From: an uncultured Bacillota bacterium
Lineage (GTDB): Bacteria > Bacillota > Clostridia > Christensenellales > Pumilibacteraceae
Length of the DNA stretch: 64,000 nucleotides
Assembly (NCBI GenBank): GCA_949294845.1
Contig: CASFJH010000036.1
Location: forward strand, 1 to 64,000
Direction of reading: 5' to 3'
The position numbers and the translations under genes were made by a program. The stretch's first letter is position 1. Every line of letters starts with the position of its first letter. Of this stretch, positions 46,557 through 53,052 are shown one piece after another. The notes under the pieces are model-generated. The model saw only the letters and a program-made list of their open reading frames with translations. It was not told the DNA's origin and ran no database searches.

Positions 46557-46679
46557 ACATTTTTACCCTGTTTTCCCGAAAATTTCACGCTTCGTAGAGT
46601 TTTATACTTGTGTGTAGGGTCAAGGGTGAATGAGCCTTGATATAAACTTACACCTCAAGCGCTTCGGGCAGCCGACCGG

Positions 46680-46799
46680 CAAACAAATAACCGCCCGAAG
46701 CTCGGACGGTTAAATGTGCGAGGGCCTACCCTTTCAGCCAAAGGTTCCTCCCGCTGTCTACGCGCGTCAGCCGTAGCTGTCCCCTACGGGACTGTGGGC
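46680..46799 (-). ncRNA. candidate structured small RNA of about 120 nt
   Basis: A transcription start near 46799 is set by a strong minus-strand promoter (46806-46834). The RNA begins with a hairpin CCGTAG/CTACGG (7-base loop), has a middle part with CCTTT/AAAGG inside a GAGG...CCTC region, and ends in AACCGTCCGA/TCGGGCGGTT (46689-46711, one G-T pair, 3-base loop) followed by ATTTGTTTG. No plausible ORF lies within it. I compared it by eye with 6S, SRP, tmRNA, RNase P, T-box and common riboswitches and found no match. It could be a new RNA or a distant member of a known one. Confidence 0.6.
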
Positions 46800-46805
46800 A
46801 AGTAT

Positions 46806-46834
46806 ATTTTAATACAAGGAGACAGATATGTCAA
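46806..46834 (-). promoter_or_regulatory. promoter of the candidate small RNA
   Basis: Minus-strand -35 TTGACA (46829-46834), 17-base spacer, -10 TAAAAT (46806-46811). A 13-base palindrome, CTGTAA-A-TTACAG (46835-46847), abuts the -35 box and may bind a regulator. From 46848 to 46975 nothing else is recognised. Confidence 0.8.
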
Positions 46835-46975
46835 CTGTAAATTACAGCTTAAAACAGAGGCGTAAGCCTTATCCCGTTATTCGGCATAGTAGTTTCCGTT
46901 TTGTTCGCGTTACTTCCCTTTCGGAAAAGTTACGCCGGAGAAAAATGCGGCGAGTTTTCCGCCGGTTATATACGC

Positions 46976-47011
46976 GAAAAACTCCCCGCGCGCCGGTTTG
47001 CGCACAGGGAG
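46976..47011 (-). terminator. terminator after the DUF1292 gene
   Basis: On the minus strand CTCCC-x-GTGCGC pairs with GCGCGC-x-GGGAG around a short loop, followed by TTTTT. It lies about 20 bases after the DUF1292 stop and separates it from the small RNA gene. Confidence 0.8.
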
Positions 47012-47029
47012 CCCGTCAATATCGCAGCG

Positions 47030-47410
47030 TTATTTCTTTTCGTGATCGCAGTCGCAGCCGTCGTGGCCGCAACCGTCATGATCACAGTCGCAACCGTCGT
47101 GGCCGCAGCAGCTGCAGCCTTCTTCCTGCGCCGCCACCGCTATAAGATACTCGTTGAAAACCGCGTTGAGCAGCTCTTCGTCCTCGACGGGTACGAACAG
47201 ATCGGAGTCGCCGTCCTCCTGCTCGACCATCTTGAATATGAGCGCTTCGTCCTCGCCCAGACCTTCGAGCGGCTCTACTGGCTGCAGAAGCGCGTAAAAT
47301 TCGTCCTCGTACTCCACGCACGCGACCTGATAAAACTCCACCGGCTTGTTGTTGTCGTCATACAGAGTGATGACTTCGTCGTCAATAAGCTCCACGTTTT
47401 CCTTGTCCAT
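47030..47410 (-). CDS. DUF1292 (UPF0473/YrzB-like) protein with a Cys/His-rich tail
   Basis: A 126-residue acidic protein. Residues 1-95 match the DUF1292 family (VITLYDDNNKPVEFYQVAC, LQPVEPLEGLGEDEALIF, PVEDEELLNAVFNEY), whose function is unknown. Residues 99-126 form a tail with eight Cys and four His arranged as two copies of CGHDGCDCDH, likely to bind metal. It follows ruvX by three bases, the family's usual neighbour in Firmicutes. Confidence 0.88.
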   Translation of the reverse strand: MDKENVELIDDEVITLYDDNNKPVEFYQVACVEYEDEFYALLQPVEPLEGLGEDEALIFKMVEQEDGDSDLFVPVEDEELLNAVFNEYLIAVAAQEEGCSCCGHDGCDCDHDGCGHDGCDCDHEKK

Positions 47411-47413
47411 GAT

Positions 47414-47836
47414 TTACTCCTTGTCTTTACTCATATTTGCGTCAAGGTAGCTCTGCAAAATCAGCCTCGCCGCCGCCTTGTCGATAATTTCTCCGCGCCG
47501 CTGCCGCTTAACGCCCGCTTCGGTCATAAGCTGCTCGGCCTCGACGGACGTCAGCCGCTCGTCCCGGTATTCTATCCTTGCTCCGGTCACCTTGGCAAGT
47601 ACCCGTCCGAACGCTCTCGTCTTCTGCGCGCGTTCGCCTTCGCTGCCGTCCATATTCAGCGGCAGTCCTATGACGACCGTCTGCACGCCGCGCGAACGCA
47701 CTATTTCGGCAGTCATGTCTATAGCTTTGCGCATACTTCCCGTTTTAAGCACGGTTACAGCTTCTGCCAGTATACCGCTGTCGGACGCGGCTATACCCAC
47801 TCTGCTGTCTCCGTAATCCACTCCCAGGTACTTCAC
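47414..47836 (-). CDS. ruvX: RuvX/YqgF family RNase H-fold nuclease
   Basis: About 140 residues, with the YqgF signature LGVDYGDSRVGIA at the N-terminus, VVIGLPLNMDGSEGERA in the middle and YRDERLTSVEA near residue 98. The Asp residues of the first and later motifs are the RNase H-type metal ligands. The family acts in 16S rRNA 5' processing and was proposed as a Holliday junction resolvase. GTG 47836 (or TTG 47842) must be the start, because the first domain strand follows at once. No ribosome binding site precedes it. Confidence 0.92.
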   Translation of the reverse strand: MKYLGVDYGDSRVGIAASDSGILAEAVTVLKTGSMRKAIDMTAEIVRSRGVQTVVIGLPLNMDGSEGERAQKTRAFGRVLAKVTGARIEYRDERLTSVEAEQLMTEAGVKRQRRGEIIDKAAARLILQSYLDANMSKDKE

Positions 47837-47843
47837 GGTCAAT

Positions 47844-47871
47844 ATTATAACACATCAATCCGTCCTTGCAA
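47844..47871 (-). promoter_or_regulatory. promoter of ruvX-DUF1292
   Basis: Minus-strand -35 TTGCAA (47866-47871), 16-base spacer, -10 TATAAT (47844-47849). The predicted start falls at or within a few bases of the ruvX GTG, which would make the mRNA leaderless or nearly so. Confidence 0.7.
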
Positions 47872-47944
47872 AGCGTTTTAAAAGCTTTTTCTAAAAAAGC
47901 CGCAACGACAGTACCGGAAACCGACACAGTGCAAAAAGCCGGAA

Positions 47945-47977
47945 ATAAAAAATTCCGCGCGGAACTCCGCGCGGAAT
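47945..47977 (-). terminator. terminator of the 59-codon gene
   Basis: ATTCCGCGCGG and CCGCGCGGAAT form a perfect 11-bp stem (47952-47962 with 47967-47977), followed on the minus strand by TTTTTTATTT. It lies 17 bases after the small ORF's stop. Confidence 0.94.
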
Positions 47978-47994
47978 CAATCGGTCGGTTTTAT

Positions 47995-48174
47995 TCAGTT
48001 ATCCTGATTTTCCGGATTCATGCCTTCGCAGATATCGGAACCCACGGAGCACATCTTCGCTTTTACGGCGTCCTCGGCTTTATGCACCTGCTGACGTATG
48101 TTGCGGCTTTTGGACGCCGCCAACATTCCGGCTACGGCGCCCATGGCGAAACCGATGAAAAGATTGTTGCTCAT
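47995..48174 (-). CDS. 59-residue small protein with an N-terminal membrane segment
   Basis: An ATG at 48174 is preceded by GAGGAGG. The peptide starts MSNNLFIGFAMGAVAGML, one glycine/alanine-rich membrane helix of YtxH type, then SKSRNIRQQVHKAEDAVKAK and a polar C-terminus with two Cys. It has its own terminator and a SigF-like promoter (48192-48221), so expression in the forespore is suggested. No named family was recognised. Confidence 0.75.
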   Translation of the reverse strand: MSNNLFIGFAMGAVAGMLAASKSRNIRQQVHKAEDAVKAKMCSVGSDICEGMNPENQDN

Positions 48175-48191
48175 ATATACCTCCTCTTCCG

Positions 48192-48221
48192 TAGTATCGC
48201 CTTTATGCGCTTTAACTATAC
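48192..48221 (-). promoter_or_regulatory. SigF-like forespore promoter
   Basis: On the minus strand GTATA (48217-48221) is separated by 15 bases from GGCGATACTA (48192-48201). This fits the SigF pattern GYATA and GGNNANANTN in Bacillus and is close to SigG. No SigA-type promoter was seen in the 115-base gap after iscU. Confidence 0.5.
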
Positions 48222-48289
48222 GGAAAAAAGTATACTGCGCGTTTCTAACGTATCTTTACGCGCTTGAAGCCGTATCTTTATATAAGGAT

Positions 48290-48676
48290 TCAGCCCTCTT
48301 GGCTTTTCTTGTAATTTTTAAGGTAATCGTTTATCGCTTCCTTGATTGCCTCTTCGGCGAGCACGGAGCAGTGCAGTTTCTGCGCGGGCAGACCGCCGAG
48401 AGCGTCGACCACCTGCTGATTGGTCAGCTTGAGCGCCTCGTCGACCGTCTTGCCTTTTATCATCTGCGTAGCTACCGACGACGTGGCTATAGCCGCGGTG
48501 CATCCGAAAGTCTGGAAAGACACGTCCTGGATAACCTCGTTCTCGTCTATCTTCATGAAAATCTTCATTATGTCGCCGCAGACGGCGTTGCCGACAGTTC
48601 CTACGGCGTTGGCGTCCTTCATCTCGCCCACGTTCTTGGGGTGCGAAAACTCTTCAATAACTCTTTCGTTGTACAT
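48290..48676 (-). CDS. iscU: Fe-S cluster assembly scaffold IscU/NifU N-domain
   Basis: A 128-residue scaffold with three ligand cysteines C33 (NAVCGD), C59 (FGCTAAIATSS) and C103 (KLHCSVLAEEA). NVGEMKDANAVGTVGNAVCG is characteristic in broken form. It receives sulfur from the desulfurase encoded 21 bases upstream. Its type is NifU-like as in Clostridia, without the C-terminal Nfu domain. Confidence 0.95.
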   Translation of the reverse strand: MYNERVIEEFSHPKNVGEMKDANAVGTVGNAVCGDIMKIFMKIDENEVIQDVSFQTFGCTAAIATSSVATQMIKGKTVDEALKLTNQQVVDALGGLPAQKLHCSVLAEEAIKEAINDYLKNYKKSQEG

Positions 48677-48697
48677 GAATTTTACTCCTTGTAAGCT

Positions 48698-49879
48698 TTA
48701 CATTTTCACGCCGTCTCTGAATTCGGCGAACAGCGGCGACATTTCGCGCAGCGTAGTTATTATTTCGGTCAGTTTGTCAAGCGTGTAATCCACGTCCTCG
48801 ACGGTCGTATATTTTCCGAAAGTAAATCTTATCGAGCCGTGCGCTTTTTCCACCGGAAGTCCGGTCGCCAGCAGCACATGGGACGGATCGAGCGAGCCGG
48901 ACGAGCACGCCGAACCGGACGAGCACGCAACTCCGGCAAGATCCAGACGCATCAGTATCGATTCGCCTTCTAGAAATTCAAAAGAGAAATTGGCGTTCTG
49001 CGGCAGGCGCTTTTTTTCGTCGCCGTTGTATACGATATACGGTATACGTTGCTTCACTCCTGCGACAAACCTGTCTCTCAAAGCCGCTATGCGCGCGGCG
49101 TTGGCGTCCAGGTCGCGCAGCGCTATTTCGAGCGCCTTGGCTATACCCACTACCGCAGGCACGTTGGTAGTACCGCCGCGCATCGTGCGCTCCTGATGAC
49201 CGCCGGCGATAAGCTTGTCGGGCTTGACTCCGCTCCGGATATAGAGCACGCCTATTCCCTTAGGCCCGTAAAACTTATGTCCTGAAAACGTCATAAGATC
49301 GACACCCAGATCGTTAACGTCTACGGGAATGGAGCCCATCGCCTGCACCGCGTCGGTATGAAACAGCGCATGGTGCGCGTGCGCAACAGCCGCCAGTTCT
49401 TTTACCGGCTGCACCGTGCCTATCTCGTTATTTGCCAGCATTACCGACACTATCGACGTATCGTCCGTTATATATTTTTCCAGTATCTCGGGTGTGACGA
49501 TACCCTTGTCGGTTACCGGCAGAAAAGTCACCCGATATCCTTCGCGCTCAAGCTGATGCGCGGAGCCTATCAGCGCCGCGTGCTCGATAGAGCTTACTAT
49601 AACGTGTCTGCCGCGCCCCGAGTAAGCCGAAGCGCAACCCTTAAGCGCCCAGTTATCGCCCTCTGTGCCGCCCGAAATGAAGTAAATCTCGGTAGGCTTC
49701 ACCCCGAGCAATTCCGCTATCTTGCGACGCGCCGCGTCTACCGCGGCTCCGCCCTCCTGCCCGAAAGAATGCATACTGTTGGCGTTGCCGAATTTTTCGG
49801 TAAAATACGGCAGCATCTCCTGCAGAACTTCGGGATCGACCGGCGTTGTCGCCGAATAATCCAAGTAAACTCTTCTCAT
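48698..49879 (-). CDS. iscS: cysteine desulfurase IscS/NifS
   Basis: A 393-residue pyridoxal-phosphate enzyme that takes sulfur from cysteine. The PLP lysine is in SGHKFYGPKGIGVLYIR, and the catalytic cysteine loop reads GVACSSGSACSSGSLDPSHVL in broken form, with the SSGSAC tract. The N-terminus YLDYSATTPVDPEVL is standard. It lies 13 bases after iscR. Confidence 0.96.
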   Translation of the reverse strand: MRRVYLDYSATTPVDPEVLQEMLPYFTEKFGNANSMHSFGQEGGAAVDAARRKIAELLGVKPTEIYFISGGTEGDNWALKGCASAYSGRGRHVIVSSIEHAALIGSAHQLEREGYRVTFLPVTDKGIVTPEILEKYITDDTSIVSVMLANNEIGTVQPVKELAAVAHAHHALFHTDAVQAMGSIPVDVNDLGVDLMTFSGHKFYGPKGIGVLYIRSGVKPDKLIAGGHQERTMRGGTTNVPAVVGIAKALEIALRDLDANAARIAALRDRFVAGVKQRIPYIVYNGDEKKRLPQNANFSFEFLEGESILMRLDLAGVACSSGSACSSGSLDPSHVLLATGLPVEKAHGSIRFTFGKYTTVEDVDYTLDKLTEIITTLREMSPLFAEFRDGVKM

Positions 49880-49892
49880 AATCTCTATCCTT

Positions 49893-50291
49893 CTATACGC
49901 ATTTATACTCGTTTACCATGTCGCGCAGACTTACCGACGACAAAGTGTTATTAATATTATCCGACAATCTTGCGAATATCCGCTTATTCGGGCAATACGC
50001 GTCCTTGCATACTCCCTCGGCGCAATCGGACATGTCGAAACCGTCGTCCAGCGCGTCGAGTATATCCTTTACGCTTATCTGCTCGGCAGGTCGGCTGAGT
50101 CTGTAACCGCCCTTGACGCCGCGGTCGGCCTCCAGCACCCCTCCCTTTTTCAGCATAATGAGCAGCTGCTCGAGATACTTCTCGCTGTGTCCCGTCTGCT
50201 TCTTAAGCGCGCTGAGAGGAACCGTCCCGTCGGCTACCGCTATCAGGAAACACATCTTAAGTCCGTATTTTGTCCTCGTCGTAAGCTTCAT
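49893..50291 (-). CDS. iscR: Rrf2 family Fe-S-sensing regulator IscR
   Basis: A 132-residue winged-helix repressor. KLTTRTKYGLKMC opens the domain, GGVLEADRGVKGGYRLSRP is the wing, and C90, C95 and C100 (DCAEGVCKDAYC) are in the cluster-binding position. It heads iscR-iscS-iscU and probably represses its own operon when clusters are plentiful. CymR was considered but lacks these cysteines. Confidence 0.92.
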   Translation of the reverse strand: MKLTTRTKYGLKMCFLIAVADGTVPLSALKKQTGHSEKYLEQLLIMLKKGGVLEADRGVKGGYRLSRPAEQISVKDILDALDDGFDMSDCAEGVCKDAYCPNKRIFARLSDNINNTLSSVSLRDMVNEYKCV

Positions 50292-50302
50292 TCCCTTAAA
50301 TC

Positions 50303-50326
50303 CCTACTTTTTTAATAGGCTATTAA
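50303..50326 (-). promoter_or_regulatory. candidate IscR operator
   Basis: Directly downstream of the -10 box the minus strand has TTAATAG-C-CTATTAA, overlapping CCTATTAAAAAAGTAGG. The latter resembles Rrf2-family operators with a CCTA...TAGG frame. Its location at the transcription start fits autorepression. Confidence 0.5.
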
Positions 50327-50327
50327 G

Positions 50328-50356
50328 ATTATACTATCGCCGCACTTTGCTGTCAA
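50328..50356 (-). promoter_or_regulatory. promoter of iscR-iscS-iscU
   Basis: A perfect minus-strand consensus: -35 TTGACA (50351-50356), 17-base spacer, -10 TATAAT (50328-50333). From 50357 to 50576 no gene is seen; a direct repeat GCAAGCAAACC occurs at 50461 and 50491. Confidence 0.93.
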
Positions 50357-50576
50357 GCGTTTTCAGCATAAAAAATCCGCTTTTTTATCCGGCCGACGCT
50401 GCCGACCGTTCGCAGCTTAAAATGAAAAAAATATACCGTCCGGCGCATTAAGCCCGAGCGGCAAGCAAACCCATAAAAGGCCGTGTGCCTGCAAGCAAAC
50501 CGCGGTTGCGGCTTAAAAGCTCGTATGTCGGCAAATGCGGCCGGAGGAAACCGGAACGTAAAATTCCGGACGCGGC

Positions 50577-50605
50577 AAAAAAAGCTCCGCGATGAAGCGC
50601 GGAGC
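50577..50605 (-). terminator. terminator downstream of glyA
   Basis: GCTCCGCG and CGCGGAGC (8-bp stem, 50584-50591 with 50598-50605) followed on the minus strand by seven T. A second, weaker hairpin starts at the glyA stop itself. Confidence 0.93.
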
Positions 50606-50688
50606 ATAATATAGGCGTTTTTCGGTGTCACAAAGTAAGCTTTTTCCGGTATCGGGCGGTTAAAGTACCGCGAGCGGTTTTAAACCGC

Positions 50689-51933
50689 TCACAGATCCTT
50701 ATAAAGGGGAAATTTTTCGCACAGCCCGTCGACTTTGGCCCTGACCTCGCCGAGCGCCGCCTCTTTCCTCTTTATGACGTCGGCAATGCACTTGCCTATG
50801 ACGCGCATTTCGGGTTCCTTCATGCCGCGCGTGGTAACCGAGGGGGTGCCTACGCGTATTCCGCTCGTGACGAACGGGGACTGCGGATCGTTGGGAACGG
50901 CGTTCTTGTTTACCGTAATGCGGCACTCGTCGAGCAGATGCTCTATCTCCTTGCCGGTAACGTTATTCTTCATGAGCTTCACCAGCATGAGGTGGTTGTC
51001 CGTTCCGCCTGAAACGAGGTCTATATCTTCCTCGGTCAATGTTTGAGCGAGAGCGCGCGCGTTGAGCACCACCTGGTGCTGATACGCCTTGAATTCGGGC
51101 GACATGGCTTCTTTGAACGCAACGGCCTTAGCCGCGATGACGTGCATGAGCGGACCGCCCTGCGTGCCGGGGAAAACCGCTTTGTCTATCTGTTTTGCAA
51201 GCGCTTCCCTGCACATTATCATGCCGCCGCGCGGGCCGCGCAACGTTTTGTGCGTGGTCGTCGTTACGACGTCGGCGTAAGGCACGGGGCTGGGATGTTC
51301 TCCGGCAATTACGAGTCCGGCGATATGCGCTATATCGACCATGAAATATGCGCCCACTTTATCGGCTATCTCGCGGAAGCGCTTGAAATCGAGCGTGCGC
51401 GAATACGCGCTGGCGCCTGCCAGTATCAGTTTGGGTTTATGCTCGAGAGCAAGCCTTTCAACCTCGTCGTAATCGATGGTTTCGGTCACGGGATCGAGTC
51501 CGTAAGGTACGATTTTGTAGTTCTTGCCCGAAAAATTGACCGGACTGCCGTGCGTGAGATGGCCGCCGTGCGCGAGGCTCATTCCGAGAATGGTGTCGCC
51601 TATGTCGAGCAGCGCGAAATACGACGCCAGATTGGCGTTCGCTCCGCTGTGCGGCTGAACGTTGACGTGCTCGCACCCGAAAAGCTTTTTGGCGCGCTCG
51701 ATGGCAAGCGTTTCCACTTCGTCCACATATTCGCATCCGCCGTAGTACCTTTTGCCGGGATAACCTTCGGCATACTTGTTGGTAAGATGCGATCCCATAG
51801 CCGCCATAACCGCCGGGCTGACAAAGTTCTCGCTCGCGATAAGCTCGATATTGCCGCGCTGACGGCCGAGTTCGCGCTCCATCGCGTCGGCTGTTTCGGG
51901 GTCGGTCTGCCTGATCAGTCTGAGGTCAATCAT
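50689..51933 (-). CDS. glyA: serine hydroxymethyltransferase
   Basis: A 414-residue PLP enzyme that makes glycine and methylene-THF from serine. [34 protein letters not shown] and the PLP-lysine segment [16 protein letters not shown] are all canonical. The ATG lies inside the end of the RseC-like gene with AAGGAG nine bases upstream. It is the last gene of the unit that begins near hslV. Confidence 0.97.
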   Translation of the reverse strand: MIDLRLIRQTDPETADAMERELGRQRGNIELIASENFVSPAVMAAMGSHLTNKYAEGYPGKRYYGGCEYVDEVETLAIERAKKLFGCEHVNVQPHSGANANLASYFALLDIGDTILGMSLAHGGHLTHGSPVNFSGKNYKIVPYGLDPVTETIDYDEVERLALEHKPKLILAGASAYSRTLDFKRFREIADKVGAYFMVDIAHIAGLVIAGEHPSPVPYADVVTTTTHKTLRGPRGGMIMCREALAKQIDKAVFPGTQGGPLMHVIAAKAVAFKEAMSPEFKAYQHQVVLNARALAQTLTEEDIDLVSGGTDNHLMLVKLMKNNVTGKEIEHLLDECRITVNKNAVPNDPQSPFVTSGIRVGTPSVTTRGMKEPEMRVIGKCIADVIKRKEAALGEVRAKVDGLCEKFPLYKDL

Positions 51934-52345
51934 TTGTATCTTCTCCTTGGGAAATGTATTTCGATATTATAACAGGCATATAGCCGCGTTTCCTGCGGTA
52001 AAACCTGTCCGCGGCATACGTCACCGCAATGCCTGCGGCAAGCGCCGCGGCTATGACCGCTATCTGAACGGCCGCCGTAAGCGCTCTTGTCGCCGCCACG
52101 GCTGCGGCCACGAACGCCAGCGGTATAACGAACAGAAACAGCGGCGCGAGCAGTATGTCCTTTTCGGGCAGCCTGACCACAACCTTGTCGCCTGCCGTGC
52201 AATCGGCTTCCTTTATCGCGTTCACTCTCACCGACGAGCGGCGGTTGAACGAACAGCGGTTACAGCCCGCGCATTTTTCGGTTCGATTTATCTCAATGAC
52301 CGCCGATCTGCCTTTATCCTTGATTACGGTGACAACCTCGGTCAT
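51926..52345 (-). CDS. RseC/MucC-like membrane protein
   Basis: A 139-residue protein. An N-terminal soluble part has a cysteine cluster (CAGCNRCSF) after [15 protein letters not shown], then two membrane helices (about 75-95 and 98-115) and a basic C-terminus. This is the SoxR-reducing system / RseC domain pattern, linked in other bacteria to RNF and redox control. ATG 52345 overlaps tcdA (ATGA) and follows AAGGAGA. The frame is open for 30 more codons upstream, without support. The partner is unknown here. Confidence 0.8.
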   Translation of the reverse strand: MTEVVTVIKDKGRSAVIEINRTEKCAGCNRCSFNRRSSVRVNAIKEADCTAGDKVVVRLPEKDILLAPLFLFVIPLAFVAAAVAATRALTAAVQIAVIAAALAAGIAVTYAADRFYRRKRGYMPVIISKYISQGEDTND

Positions 52346-53052
52346 CTGAGCAGTCTCCTTATTACCTCTCCGCCCAGCTTGCAGCCGGCGACTGCCGGCG
52401 GATAGCTTATGCTTGCCGGCGCCACGCTGCCGCATAAAGGCGGCTTGGGCGACGCTATTACGGTAAGCGACTTTATACCCTCGCGCTTCAGCCGCGTCCG
52501 CACCGCGCGAGCAAGCCCGTCGTACTTGGTGTCGTATATGTCCGTAACGACGAAATCGTCGTCAAGACGGTTTCCGGCGCCCATTGCGGAGATTATCGGT
52601 ATACCGCGTCTGTGGCACTCTGTTATGAGCAGCACCTTGTCCGCTACGCTGTCTATAGCGTCTGCCGCGCAGTCGTATCCCCCTTCGAGAATACGGTCGG
52701 CGGTCGTGGCGTCGAACCTGCAGGAAAACGTAGTTAATTTCAGCTCCGGATCGATACGGGCGGCGCGTTCGGCCGCCGCTTCGGTCTTAAGCCTGCCGAC
52801 CGTCGTAATATCGGCAAGTATCTGGCGGTTGAGGTTGGTTATGTCCACCCTATCGCCGTCTACCGCGACGATACTGCCCACGCCCGCTCTGACAAGCGTT
52901 TCGAAGCAGTAGCCGCCTACTCCGCCCAGTCCGACGACAAGAACTCGTGCGGCGCGCAGCTTCGCCGCGCCGTCGCCTATCAGCGCCGCCGTACGCGCAT
53001 GCCGCCCGTCCGCCGGTATGGCGTTGCCGTCAGGACTTTGCGTCGTTGACAC
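52342..53052 (-). CDS. tcdA: tRNA threonylcarbamoyladenosine dehydratase (E1-like)
   Basis: About 236 residues, ThiF/E1 family. VLVVGLGGVGGYCFETLVRAGVG is the nucleotide-binding loop in broken form, followed by DGDRVDITNLNRQ and DAIDSVADK. TcdA (YrvM) cyclises t6A37 in tRNA. GTG 53052, inside the aspS end, is the likeliest start; a longer frame to 53088 is possible. The aspS-tcdA order is that of Bacillus. Confidence 0.9.
   Translation of the reverse strand: MSTTQSPDGNAIPADGRHARTAALIGDGAAKLRAARVLVVGLGGVGGYCFETLVRAGVGSIVAVDGDRVDITNLNRQILADITTVGRLKTEAAAERAARIDPELKLTTFSCRFDATTADRILEGGYDCAADAIDSVADKVLLITECHRRGIPIISAMGAGNRLDDDFVVTDIYDTKYDGLARAVRTRLKREGIKSLTVIASPKPPLCGSVAPASISYPPAVAGCKLGGEVIRRLLR

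Noticed and set aside
46604-46805. ATACTTG/CAAGTAT pairing that would close a 200-nt RNA like 6S
   Set aside because: The right arm lies between the -10 box and the predicted start of the RNA, so it would not be transcribed, and the next bases do not pair.
48698-50291. CymR rather than IscR for the Rrf2 gene
   Set aside because: The three spaced cysteines (C90, C95, C100) and the iscS-iscU context fit a cluster-sensing IscR; CymR lacks these ligands.
50353-50631. 92-codon minus-strand frame between iscR and glyA
   Set aside because: It runs through the glyA terminator and ends beside the iscR promoter, has an Arg/Phe-rich composition, no ribosome binding site and no recognisable family.
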